64,000 nucleotides of DNA, from NCBI GenBank assembly GCA_002083635.1, contig MSXP01000004.1, forward strand, positions 124,001 to 188,000, given 5' to 3'. This document shows, in pieces, positions 42,793 through 52,287 of the stretch (position 1 is its first letter; each line of letters begins with the position of its first letter). Source of the DNA: Proteobacteria bacterium ST_bin12. GTDB lineage: Bacteria > Pseudomonadota > Gammaproteobacteria > Burkholderiales > Methylophilaceae. The notes below the pieces were generated by a model. It was not told where the DNA came from and ran no database searches. It saw nothing but the letters and a program-made list of their open reading frames with translations. Made by a program: the position numbers and the translations under genes.

Positions 42793-45534
42793 TTAATTGA
42801 AAACGTAGTTCCATAAAGTTACTACTGCTTTTATATGTGCGATTACTAAGCAGGTTTCCACCCTACTATGCGTTCCTCCTTGTAGCTTAAACGCATGCTG
42901 CATTTTACGATATTCTCTGTAAGCAATCACTATATTTTCTGCGGCTTGCAATTCAATAATATTGAGTGACGCCAGCAGTTTTAGCAATGCAATATTGCCG
43001 ATATTTTCGGTTAATTCTGGGTATTTATTGGCATGACTTAACACTAAAAATTGCACTAAAAACTCCACATCAATAATGCCGCCAGCATCCTGTTTAATAT
43101 CAAATAAACCCGCTTGTGGTTTGTGGCTGGTGCGCATTTTTTCGCGCATTTCTATGACGGATTTTTTCAGCGTTTCACTATCGCGCTGTTGGCTTAATAC
43201 TTCAACGCGCACTTGCTCAAACGCGCTGCCGATATTGGCATCACCTGCAATCCATCTTGCGCGGGTCAAGGCTTGATGCTCCCACACCCATGCTTTAGTC
43301 AGCTGATATTCTTTAAACGCAGCAATACTGCTCACCAACAAGCCACTGTTGCCATCTGGACGTAACTGCAAATCGGTTTCGTATAGCAAGCCTGCATTGG
43401 TTAGGCTGTTAAACCAGTTGTTAATCCGTTGCGCAAAGCGGGCATATATTTCACTTGCTTCCGATGAAACATCATCATAAAGAAAGATGATATCTAAATC
43501 CGACATATAGCCAAGCTCTTTACTGCCGAGCTTACCATAGCCAATCACGGCAAATTTCGGCGTAGCAATATGCTTAAATTTCAGGCTATCCCAAATCGTT
43601 TGTAGGCTTACTTGCAGAATCACATCAGCCAAGTTGCTTAAATAATCGGATAAGATTTCCAGTGGCAGCGCGCCCGCCACATCTTGTGCAGCAAACTTTA
43701 AAATGGCGGCGTGTTTAAAGTGGCGCATGGCGTCCATTTGCGCTTCGGTGTCGCCTTGAATATGCTGCATTTTTTCGGTCAAATTTAGTGTTAAGTCTGC
43801 AAAATCTGGCTCTTCATACAAGGTGCGCGAATCTAATAACTCATCCAATAAAATTGGATGCGCCGATAAATATTGCGCCAACCAAGGGCTGGCGGCGCAC
43901 AGTTTAATGACCAGATTTAAAGCCTGCGGATATTCGGCTAACAGCGCTAAATAACTGGCGCGGCGGCAGATATTTTCTAGCAAACTTATCGTACGGAGTA
44001 AGGCGATATCGCTATTTTCTTCTGTTGCTGCAATCTCAATCACCAACGGCATCAGGCGATCAAAACGTTGGCGGCTACTTTCGGGCAATTGCTGATAGCG
44101 GCTACTGGTACGAAGCATTTTTAAGCGTTGCAATGCTTCATTGGCATCGGCATAACCTGCACCTGATAATGCTTGTATGGCAGCGCTGGACTCAAGCGTT
44201 TGTTGCCACAACGCTTGGTAAATTGTAGCTGATTTATCCACCGCATGAGATGAATTCGCGCTAGGTGCTTCAGCATTAAAAGTGGCATCAAAATGCTGCT
44301 GAACTTGTTTTCTATGTTGATTCAATTGCGCCAAAAAACTTTCCCAACCGGCAAACTGCATGGCCTTGGCGATACGCGCACACGCCACATCATTTTTGGG
44401 TAAATCCTGCGTTTGCTGGTCGTCCACATACATTAAGCGATGTTCTAAATTTCTTAAAAATGTATAAGCTGCTGTTAGTTCGCTGACCGCTTTTTCTGGC
44501 AATAAGCCTTTGTTTTGCAAAAGGCTCAATACTTGTAGAGTCGGCTTTATCTGTAAGCTAGTATCCGTTCCGCCACGAATTAACTGAAAAACCTGCGCAA
44601 TAAATTCAATCTCGCGTATACCGCCGCGGCCTAGCTTAATATTGTCATGTAGACCTTTTTGTAGCACGTCGCGCTGGATTTGCATTTTTAAATCACGCAG
44701 GCTGGTTAAGGCGTTGTAATCTAAATATTTTCTAAAGACAAACGGTTTAAGCAACTTGGTCAGTTTGTCTTTTGGCCCAGCCACCACGCGACCTTTTATC
44801 CATGCGTAGCGTTCCCATTCACGGCCATTGTTTTGGTAATACTCTTCCAGCGCATCGCAATTGGGCACCAACACGCCTTCAGAGCCAAACGGCCGTAAGC
44901 GCATATCCACCCTGAACACAAAGCCGTCTTCGGTCACGTCATCTAGTGCAGAGATAACTTTTTTGCCCAGTTTATTAAAAAAGTCTTGATTACTGATGAC
45001 ATTGGAAGCACTTGAGGTTTCGCCCACCGCTTCAAAACTAAAAATCAAATCCACATCAGATGAAACATTTAGCTCAACCCCGCCCAACTTGCCCATGCCG
45101 ACCACAATCATTTGCTGCGGCAAGCCAGTATCGCTGCTAGGCTTGCCATATATGTCTTCTAGCCAAATCGAGTGAAAATCCACAGCGGTTTGAATGGTGA
45201 TTTCGGCCAGCTCAGAAGTGGTTTTCATCACCTCATTTAAATCGCATAACTGATTCAAATCGCGATAAATAATTCTTAATAAAACGCGCTGACGCAACTG
45301 CCTTAACACTTTTTTAAGTGATAATTCATCGCTTATTTTTGCGTTAGCTAAAAAATATTGCATGTTTTCAAGCGTATAAGATTGCGCATGATTTTGTAGC
45401 AAATCTTCTAGTAGTAAGGCATCTTTTGCTAGCAAACGCCCTGCATACAAACTGCAATAGACTAAGTGTTGCAATCCAGCCTCAAAACGAGTTGGCGCTT
45501 GGGTTTGCGATAAGTATTTATCCAGTGTTAGCAT
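42793..45534 (-). CDS. glnE: Bifunctional glutamine synthetase adenylyltransferase/adenylyl-removase GlnE
   Basis: Controls glutamine synthetase by adenylylation and deadenylylation in response to PII. Two nucleotidyltransferase halves are visible: the N-terminal removase with NVSSDVDLIFSFE near residue 155 and the C-terminal transferase with GYMSDLDIIFLYDD near 690. I place the start at ATG 45534 (913 aa, MLTLDKYLSQ); an ATG 57 bases upstream would add a non-conserved extension. It is convergent with ycaO, with 23 bases between stops. Confidence 0.94.
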   Translation of the reverse strand: MLTLDKYLSQTQAPTRFEAGLQHLVYCSLYAGRLLAKDALLLEDLLQNHAQSYTLENMQYFLANAKISDELSLKKVLRQLRQRVLLRIIYRDLNQLCDLNEVMKTTSELAEITIQTAVDFHSIWLEDIYGKPSSDTGLPQQMIVVGMGKLGGVELNVSSDVDLIFSFEAVGETSSASNVISNQDFFNKLGKKVISALDDVTEDGFVFRVDMRLRPFGSEGVLVPNCDALEEYYQNNGREWERYAWIKGRVVAGPKDKLTKLLKPFVFRKYLDYNALTSLRDLKMQIQRDVLQKGLHDNIKLGRGGIREIEFIAQVFQLIRGGTDTSLQIKPTLQVLSLLQNKGLLPEKAVSELTAAYTFLRNLEHRLMYVDDQQTQDLPKNDVACARIAKAMQFAGWESFLAQLNQHRKQVQQHFDATFNAEAPSANSSHAVDKSATIYQALWQQTLESSAAIQALSGAGYADANEALQRLKMLRTSSRYQQLPESSRQRFDRLMPLVIEIAATEENSDIALLRTISLLENICRRASYLALLAEYPQALNLVIKLCAASPWLAQYLSAHPILLDELLDSRTLYEEPDFADLTLNLTEKMQHIQGDTEAQMDAMRHFKHAAILKFAAQDVAGALPLEILSDYLSNLADVILQVSLQTIWDSLKFKHIATPKFAVIGYGKLGSKELGYMSDLDIIFLYDDVSSEASEIYARFAQRINNWFNSLTNAGLLYETDLQLRPDGNSGLLVSSIAAFKEYQLTKAWVWEHQALTRARWIAGDANIGSAFEQVRVEVLSQQRDSETLKKSVIEMREKMRTSHKPQAGLFDIKQDAGGIIDVEFLVQFLVLSHANKYPELTENIGNIALLKLLASLNIIELQAAENIVIAYREYRKMQHAFKLQGGTHSRVETCLVIAHIKAVVTLWNYVFN

Positions 45535-45609
45535 GTTATTTTTAAGGTAATATGACGTTTGAACATTTGTGTTACATCTTACCTTAATCATTATTATAAA
45601 AATTAATAT

Positions 45610-45627
45610 GTCATTACGATTAATGAC
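45610..45627. promoter_or_regulatory. Inverted repeat upstream of acsA, operator candidate
   Basis: GTCATTA-CGAT-TAATGAC is a perfect 7-base inverted repeat located 21 bases before the acsA start codon, in the narrow gap between the divergent glnE and acsA genes. There is no T-run, so it is not a terminator. It may be a repressor site or part of the 5' leader. The regulator is unknown. Confidence 0.5.
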
Positions 45628-45647
45628 AAATTTGGGAGTTGCGTTGC

Positions 45648-47624
45648 ATGGCTATTGAATCTGTATTAACCGAAAACCGCGTTTTTCATCCAAGTGAGGC
45701 ATTCAAATCGCAGGCCAATATATCAGGATTGGATGCATACAATGCTCTTTGTGCAGAAGCCGAAGCGGATTATGAGGGTTTTTGGGCAAAATTAGCGCGT
45801 GAGTTATTGGTTTGGCATCAGCCATTTACAAAGACCCTAAACGAATCAGAAGCGCCATTCTACAAATGGTTTGAAGACGGCGAATTGAATGTTTCAGTCA
45901 ACTGCTTAGATAAACACCTTGCCACAATTCCCAACAAAACCGCGATTATTTTTGAAGCCGATAACGGTGACACCAAAACAGTCACATACCTTGAGTTGTA
46001 TCATCAAGTTTGCCGATTTGCCAATGGATTAAAAACACTGAATTTGCCACTTGGCGCGCGGGTTGTTATTTATTTGCCAATGGGTATTGAGGCGATAGTC
46101 GCCATGCAAGCTTGCGCGCGCTTAGGCTTAATTCACTCTGTGGTATTTGGTGGCTTTTCTGCCAAAAGCTTGAACGAGCGCATGATTGATGCAGGTGCCG
46201 TGGCAGTAATTACATCTGACGGGCAATTTCGTGGTGGAAAAACCTTGCCATTAAAAGCAGCGGTTGATGAAGGTATCGCCATGGGAGGATGCGAAGCGAT
46301 TCAAATGATTATTGTACTGAAAAAAACCGGTCAAGATGTGGCTTGGAGCCACAAAGATATATGGTGGAGTGACTTGATTGCGAATCAACCAGACACTTGC
46401 GAACCTGTGATGGTCAATGCGGAACACCCGCTATTCTTGCTCTATACTTCAGGATCAACAGGGAAACCAAAAGGCGTACAACACAGCTCTGCTGGATATT
46501 TACTACACGCGATGAACACCATGCGTTGGACTTTTGACGTAAAACCAAATGATGTGTATTGGTGTACGGCCGATGTGGGCTGGATTACTGGCCACAGCTA
46601 CGTGACTTATGGCCCTTTAGCGATGGGCGCAACGCAAGTAGTGTTTGAAGGCATTCCTACCTACCCTAACGCTGGTCGTTTTTGGCAGATGGCAGAAAAG
46701 CATAAGGTTTCAATTTTTTACACGGCACCAACGGCTATTCGCTCACTCATTAAGTCTAGCGAAACTGACCCAAATACACATCCAAACCAATATGATTTAA
46801 GTAGTTTGCGTCTATTAGGCACGGTGGGCGAGCCGATTAATCCAGAAGCCTGGATGTGGTACTTTGAGCAAGTGGGCGGCGGCCGCTGCCCTATTGCTGA
46901 TACCTTCTGGCAAACTGAAACAGGCGGCCACGTGATTACCCCATTGCCGGGCGTGCATCCGCTCACACCAGGATCCTGCACGATGCCGTTTCCTGGCATT
47001 GCGATTGATGTTGTAGATGAAACAGGTAAAGATTTGCCTTGGGGCACAGGCGGTTTATTGGTGATTAAAAAGCCATGGCCTTCAATGATACGCACTATTT
47101 TCAATGATCCAGAACGCTTTAAAACCAGCTACTACCCAGTAGATTTGGGTGGCAAATTATACTTAGCTGGTGATGGTGCCGTGCGCGATGCCACTACAGG
47201 CAATTTCACCATAATGGGCCGCATTGATGATGTGCTAAATGTGTCTGGTCACCGCTTAGGCACCATGGAAATCGAATCAGCGCTGGTTTCAAATCCACTA
47301 GTGGCAGAAGCTGCCGTAGTGGGCAAACCGCACGATATCAAAGGTGAGTCCGTTGTTGCTTATGTGGTACTAAAAGGTGCCAGACCATCTGGCGAAGAAG
47401 CCAAAAAAATTGTCGAAAATTTACGCAGCTGGGTAGGAAAAGAAATCGGCCCTATCGCTAAGCCAGATGAAATAAGGTTTGGCGACAATTTACCCAAAAC
47501 CCGCAGCGGCAAGATTATGCGCAGACTTTTGCGTAGCTTAGCCAAGGGTGAAGAAATCAGTTCTGACATATCAACATTAGATAATCCTGCGATTTTGGAA
47601 CAGTTGAAAGAAGTGATTAAGTAG
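45648..47624 (+). CDS. acsA: Acetyl-CoA synthetase (AMP-forming)
   Basis: Activates acetate to acetyl-CoA through acetyl-AMP. ANL-superfamily motifs are complete: P-loop LYTSGSTGKPKGVQHSS, the aromatic substrate region DVYWCTADVGWITGHSY, and the C-terminal swivel lysine in KTRSGKIMRR that can be acetylated for control. The 658-aa length fits Acs rather than shorter CoA ligases; propionyl-CoA specificity is possible. Start chosen at ATG 45648, with GGGAG ten bases upstream. Confidence 0.94.
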   Translation: MAIESVLTENRVFHPSEAFKSQANISGLDAYNALCAEAEADYEGFWAKLARELLVWHQPFTKTLNESEAPFYKWFEDGELNVSVNCLDKHLATIPNKTAIIFEADNGDTKTVTYLELYHQVCRFANGLKTLNLPLGARVVIYLPMGIEAIVAMQACARLGLIHSVVFGGFSAKSLNERMIDAGAVAVITSDGQFRGGKTLPLKAAVDEGIAMGGCEAIQMIIVLKKTGQDVAWSHKDIWWSDLIANQPDTCEPVMVNAEHPLFLLYTSGSTGKPKGVQHSSAGYLLHAMNTMRWTFDVKPNDVYWCTADVGWITGHSYVTYGPLAMGATQVVFEGIPTYPNAGRFWQMAEKHKVSIFYTAPTAIRSLIKSSETDPNTHPNQYDLSSLRLLGTVGEPINPEAWMWYFEQVGGGRCPIADTFWQTETGGHVITPLPGVHPLTPGSCTMPFPGIAIDVVDETGKDLPWGTGGLLVIKKPWPSMIRTIFNDPERFKTSYYPVDLGGKLYLAGDGAVRDATTGNFTIMGRIDDVLNVSGHRLGTMEIESALVSNPLVAEAAVVGKPHDIKGESVVAYVVLKGARPSGEEAKKIVENLRSWVGKEIGPIAKPDEIRFGDNLPKTRSGKIMRRLLRSLAKGEEISSDISTLDNPAILEQLKEVIK

Positions 47625-47769
47625 AACTATTTAGTAAACACATTTAAAATCAAGGAAGTTACAATAAATAGCTCTAAAGGTGTTACAAATGGCAACATCA
47701 GGAAGAGCAGATTAAGTGAAGCAAAACAAGTCAATTTAACTTAATATTTTGTAACTGGCAGAATAGCCA

Positions 47770-48308
47770 GCTGTGTTGCTGACTCAGTCGATGTTAATTG
47801 CAATACGGCAGCCTATTACTTTCAGCGACTAAGAGATATTATTTACGACTATGCGCAGGAAGAAGCGTGTAAGAATTTAAAGGTGAAATGGAAGTTGACG
47901 AAAGCCACTAGTGCCGAATGCAAAGTTAAGCGTGGTAGCGGAGCGGTGGGAATGGTGCCTATTTTTAGGTTATTGAAGCGCGATGGCAAGACTAACACCA
48001 GTTGATGCTAGCGGTGCAAACTTATTGCCGATTATTGAGAGCAAAGTAATTCCTGATAGCATCCTGTAATATGAGTGCTAAAAGGCTACAACGCATTAGA
48101 TGTCCCTGGTTTTAAGCATTACCGAATTTATAAGTCAAAGTTTTTTGCCAAAGGTAACAATCATATAAATCGCATTGATAACTTTTGAAATCAAGATGAG
48201 CGGTATATGCTTAAATTTAACGGTGTGCCAAAAGCCTACTTTAGCCTGTTTTTAAAGGAGCTTGAGTTGCGTTTTAATAACCCATCACCAAAAGCACAGT
48301 TAAAGTAA
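47770..48308 (+). pseudogene. Decayed IS1595-family transposase
   Basis: Conceptual translation shows pieces of an IS1595/ISXO2-type transposase separated by stops and losses: NTAAYYFQRLRDIIYDYAQ, then KRGSGAVGMVPIFRLLKRDGK, and after several stops GYNALDVPGFKHYRIYKSK, AKGNNHINRIDNF, a stop at the position of the usual Trp, and FNGVPKAYFSLFLKELELRF to TAA 48308. The family's conserved H-Y-R-I and H-I-N-x-I-[E/D]-N-F marks are visible. The catalytic middle is destroyed, so it cannot be active. The 145 bases before it hold no gene. Confidence 0.85.
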
Positions 48309-48362
48309 TAAAACATTGAGGTAAATAATATATGAGCTATATATCCAGGACAGACCAAAATT

Positions 48363-49235
48363 ATGAATAACAATATTAAAAATACAATCAAAAAAGCAAT
48401 TAAGTTTTTTCAACTAAATCTTAACCAAGTTAAAGATAATGGCTTAATAGAATCAAAGAAAATAGGTTCTGGAATCCCAAAAATTATTCATCAAATTTAT
48501 TCTTCTGAAAAAAACTTACCTGAGGAAATAAAAAAAAATATTATTTATCTTAAGGGTATGAATCCAGATTGGGAATATAGGATTTATGATGATGATAAAA
48601 TGCAAACTTATGTATCAAATCACTATCCTGAGATTTTAAAATATTACAATAAAATTAACCCAAAATATGGTGCTGCAAGAGCAGATTTTTTTAGATATTT
48701 GGTTATTTATAGGGAGGGCGGCGTCTACCTTGACATAAAAAGTAGCCTCTCAAAACCATTAAGTGAAATTATAAGTCCTGATGACACTTACATACTTTCG
48801 CGCTGGTCAGATTCCAGAGGCAAACATTCTTTTGAGGGAACATTTGTTGATGAGTTTCAGCAATGGCATATTATTGCTACTGCAGGTCACCCATTTTTGA
48901 AATCGGTGTTAGAAAATGTTTGCTTGAACATAAAAAAGTACAATCCTCTTTTGCATTCAAAAGGTTTTTGGGGTGTATTAATTACAACGGGGCCAATAGC
49001 TTACACATTGTCGATTTTACCTATTTTAGATAAGTATAAGTATAGGATTGGTACAGATGAAGATTTTAATTTGGTCTATAGTATATTTTCAGCACAAAAA
49101 GACACAATACATCATCACTCAATGTTCAAAATTCACTATAGTCGGTTGACAGAATCAATTACAAAACAATCAGAATTCATTAACTTATTCATTATATATT
49201 TAGATAAATTAAAACGATTTTTAAACTTGCTATAA
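48363..49235 (+). CDS. Glycosyltransferase with sugar-binding DXD-type motif (GT32-like)
   Basis: A 290-aa cytosolic or membrane-associated sugar transferase of the capsular-polysaccharide/OCH1-like group: IPKIIHQIY at 38-46, then AARADFFRYLVIYREGGVY before the metal motif, here D-I-K (Asp124) where many members have D-x-D. It is far more AT-rich than its neighbours, with runs such as aaaaaaaat, and sits right after the IS1595 remnant, which points to lateral transfer. The acceptor is unknown. The reading frame is intact. Confidence 0.82.
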   Translation: MNNNIKNTIKKAIKFFQLNLNQVKDNGLIESKKIGSGIPKIIHQIYSSEKNLPEEIKKNIIYLKGMNPDWEYRIYDDDKMQTYVSNHYPEILKYYNKINPKYGAARADFFRYLVIYREGGVYLDIKSSLSKPLSEIISPDDTYILSRWSDSRGKHSFEGTFVDEFQQWHIIATAGHPFLKSVLENVCLNIKKYNPLLHSKGFWGVLITTGPIAYTLSILPILDKYKYRIGTDEDFNLVYSIFSAQKDTIHHHSMFKIHYSRLTESITKQSEFINLFIIYLDKLKRFLNLL

Positions 49236-49337
49236 ATTATTAGTACTCAACAAACTCTTGTGCTCTATCTAGTTTTGCGTTTAGAGATTATTTCCGATCT
49301 CGGGTAAAATGTCATTTTATTTGAATTGTCAGTTAAC

Positions 49338-50909
49338 ATGTCTTTACAGCAAGAAATCAGCCGCCGCCGTACCTTTGCCATTATTTCTCACCCTGATGCA
49401 GGTAAAACAACGCTCACTGAAAAACTATTATGGTTTGGAGGTGCTATTCAAGTTGCGGGCGAAGTGCGCGGTCGTAAGGCTGCGCGGCATGCGACTTCTG
49501 ACTGGATGGAGCTTGAAAAGCAGCGCGGTATTTCAGTCACTTCATCCGTAATGCAGTTCCCATACCGCGACCATATGGTGAACTTGCTGGACACGCCTGG
49601 CCATGATGATTTCTCTGAAGATACTTATCGCACATTAACCGCTGTGGATTCAGCCGTGATGGTGATTGACTCAGTCAATGGCGTTGAAGCGCAGACCATC
49701 AAACTGCTGAACGTGTGCCGTATGCGTGATACGCCGATTATTACGTTTATTAATAAACTTGACCGCGAAAGCCGCGCGCCGATTGAGTTGCTAGACGAGA
49801 TTGAAACCACATTAGGCATGGAATGCGCGCCAATGACTTGGCCTATTGGCATGGGTAAGTCGTTTCGCGGCGTCTACAATTTAGTCAACGATAGCATTCT
49901 GTTTTTTGATCCGCGTGCCGACAAAGGTACTTCTGAGACGATTCAGGGTTTAGATAATCCGCGGCTAGATGAGTTAATCGGCCGTCAGGCAGGCGAATTA
50001 CGCATTGATATTGAGTTAGTGCGTGGTGCATCTAATGAATTTAATGCCGAACGTTATTTGAACGGCAAACAAACGCCTGTATTTTTTGGCTCTGCAGTGA
50101 ATAACTTTGGCGTGCAATCATTATTAGATGCTGTTGTAGACTTATCTCCAGCTCCACTTACCCGCCAAACAGCCAGTCGTGCGATCACTCCAGATGAACC
50201 AAAATTTTCTGGCTTTGTGTTTAAGATTCAAGCCAATATGGACCCAAAGCACCGTGATCGTATTGCGTTTTTACGCGTATGCTCGGGTCGTTTTGAGCGT
50301 GGAATGAAAATTAAGCAAGTTTCTACTGGCAAATTAATGGCGGTGAATAATGCGATTACATTTATGGCACGCGATCGCACTACCATGGATGAGGCTTATT
50401 CTGGCGACATTATTGGCATACCAAATCACGGCACCATTAAAGTGGGCGATACCTTTAGTGAAGGCGAAGCGTTGAAGTTTACTGGCATCCCCTCGTTTGC
50501 GCCTGAGTTTTTCCGCCGCGCACGCTTAAAAAACCCACTTAAAATGAAGCAGCTGCAAAAAGGCTTACAACAATTGGCAGAAGAAGGCGCTTCGCAACTG
50601 TTCCGCCCTTTATTATCGAATGATCTGATTTTGGGCGCGGTTGGCTTATTGCAATTTGACGTGGTCGCGCATCGTTTAGAGCATGAATATGGCGTAGATG
50701 TAGTATTTGAAAGCTACGATTGTTATACCGCGCGCTGGCTACGTGGTTCTGACGCAGATTTGCGTGCCATTGCCGATAAATATGGCTTTAACGTGGGCTT
50801 AGATGGTAATGATGAATACGTTTATCTAGCGCCAAACCGCGTGAATTTACAAATGGCTGAAGAACGTTATCCAGATATTCAATTTTTGGCAACCAGAGAA
50901 ATAAGTTAA
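49338..50909 (+). CDS. prfC: Peptide chain release factor 3 PrfC
   Basis: Translational GTPase that recycles class I release factors from the ribosome. It is 523 aa from ATG 49338; G1 HPDAGKTT at 18-25, G3 DTPGHDDF near 88, G4 NKLD near 142. PPRGVYNL-like and C-terminal RFLATREIS complete the RF3 pattern. A TTG four codons upstream is less likely as start. It lies between two horizontally acquired-looking segments but is itself core. Confidence 0.97.
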   Translation: MSLQQEISRRRTFAIISHPDAGKTTLTEKLLWFGGAIQVAGEVRGRKAARHATSDWMELEKQRGISVTSSVMQFPYRDHMVNLLDTPGHDDFSEDTYRTLTAVDSAVMVIDSVNGVEAQTIKLLNVCRMRDTPIITFINKLDRESRAPIELLDEIETTLGMECAPMTWPIGMGKSFRGVYNLVNDSILFFDPRADKGTSETIQGLDNPRLDELIGRQAGELRIDIELVRGASNEFNAERYLNGKQTPVFFGSAVNNFGVQSLLDAVVDLSPAPLTRQTASRAITPDEPKFSGFVFKIQANMDPKHRDRIAFLRVCSGRFERGMKIKQVSTGKLMAVNNAITFMARDRTTMDEAYSGDIIGIPNHGTIKVGDTFSEGEALKFTGIPSFAPEFFRRARLKNPLKMKQLQKGLQQLAEEGASQLFRPLLSNDLILGAVGLLQFDVVAHRLEHEYGVDVVFESYDCYTARWLRGSDADLRAIADKYGFNVGLDGNDEYVYLAPNRVNLQMAEERYPDIQFLATREIS

Positions 50910-50995
50910 CCATTAAATTAGCTCAAAATTAACTGTTCTAATCACGCCATGTTTATTTGAGCGTTATGCATTTTAAATGTTAAGGACTTAATGCA

Positions 50996-51868
50996 ATGAA
51001 ATGGCTTAATTTAATTTTGTTTTTTTGCGTTACCTGCTTGGCTAGTTTATTAACCCCTACTCAACAAGCCTATGCTGAGCCGAGCCAAATAATTAAGACT
51101 GCTACAGAAATTGAAGCTAGGCAGGTATTGACGAATATAGCGTATGGCCCATATAGCGCTCAAAAGATGGATATTCACATTCCGCCCAATGTGCATAATG
51201 CGAATATTATTTTTATGGTACATGGTGGGGCATGGCGCAATGGTGACAAAGCAATGCGTAGTATCGTCAAAAATAAGTCGCAATTTTGGCTGGCTAAAAA
51301 TACTATTTTTATATCAACCAATTACCGCCTGTTGCCAGAGGCCGACCCGCTTACTCAAGCAGAAGATGTCGCCAAAGCAATCGCCTTTGCACAAACAAAA
51401 GCCAGCGAATGGGGCGGTAATCCTAAAAAAATGATTGTGATGGGTCATTCAGCAGGGGCGCATTTAGTCGCATTAGTTATATCCACACCACAATTTCAAG
51501 ATAAAATAAAACCAACTTTAGGCACAGTTTTGTTAGACAGTGCTGCCTTAGATTTGCCTGAATTGATTAGTTCGAGCTCGCTACCATTGTATAAAAGAGC
51601 GTTTGGCAACAATCAAAGTTATTGGCTGCAAGCTTCGCCCTACCACCAACTGAATAAAAAAGTTGCCCCCGTACTCATTGTCTGCTCCACTAGACGTAAC
51701 AATGCCTGCTCGCAGGCACAGGCTTTTTCAAAAAAATTAATCAGCGTGGGTGGCATATCTGAAGTACTCCCTGTTTACTTATCGCATCTTCAAATTAATG
51801 AGCAATTAGGCTTACCAAGCGATTACACTCACAAAGTAGATTATTTTATCAAGCAACTAGACGAATGA
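50996..51868 (+). CDS. Exported alpha/beta hydrolase (BD-FAE/esterase-like)
   Basis: A 290-aa serine hydrolase with a signal peptide (cut near QAYA, residue 28). HGGAW near 74 forms the oxyanion hole and GHSAGAH near 152 holds the nucleophilic serine; the acid and histidine follow (HLQINEQLG). It resembles kynurenine-formamidase-type and feruloyl-esterase-like lipases. It is related in motif order to the hydrolase encoded at 52288-53205. Substrate unknown. Confidence 0.83.
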   Translation: MKWLNLILFFCVTCLASLLTPTQQAYAEPSQIIKTATEIEARQVLTNIAYGPYSAQKMDIHIPPNVHNANIIFMVHGGAWRNGDKAMRSIVKNKSQFWLAKNTIFISTNYRLLPEADPLTQAEDVAKAIAFAQTKASEWGGNPKKMIVMGHSAGAHLVALVISTPQFQDKIKPTLGTVLLDSAALDLPELISSSSLPLYKRAFGNNQSYWLQASPYHQLNKKVAPVLIVCSTRRNNACSQAQAFSKKLISVGGISEVLPVYLSHLQINEQLGLPSDYTHKVDYFIKQLDE

Positions 51869-51971
51869 ATCTTAGAGTGGCTAAGTAGTATGAAATACTA
51901 GCAGAGCTATATCTATAATAGTCTAACAATCTGCACTTTGGATAGCCAAGGCCGCGATTATGCAACGTTGA

Positions 51972-52274
51972 TTGCTGCATAGCCAAGTGCCTTGCGGTCA
52001 CGTGACAATTGTTTCTACAATGTTTTTTAACAAAGCGATTGTGGTGACCAATTCTCTAGGCGTGCAAGATTATATTTTTGATGATAAAACTGGTTTGTTT
52101 TGCGAACCTAAAAATGCGGATGATTTATCTGAAAAAATTGAAATGTTATGGGATGACTCTATTAAAAATACCCAGCTTAGTGAAGCTGGGTTTGCATTCG
52201 CGCAGGCAAATTGCACAGAGAAAACAGCGATTAATTACTTTGCAGATTTCTTAAACAAACATTCACAAACTTAA
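51972..52274 (+). pseudogene. C-terminal fragment of a GT4-type glycosyltransferase
   Basis: The readable part begins CGHVTIVSTMFFNKAIVVTN, the end of the nucleotide-sugar-binding half of GT-B glycosyltransferases, then VQDYIFDDKTGLFCEPKN, where the E-x7-E-type and G-x-L segments are recognised. The N-terminal two thirds are missing; only about 100 codons remain, and upstream sequence has stops. It is most likely a decayed remnant of the same glycan-related island as the gene at 48363. Confidence 0.75.
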
Positions 52275-52287
52275 ATCAAAATGAAGT

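Noticed and set aside
45648..47624. Propionyl-CoA synthetase (prpE) instead of acetyl-CoA synthetase
   Set aside because: Length and motifs suit Acs and there is no methylcitrate-cycle gene nearby, but the substrate cannot be fully fixed by eye.
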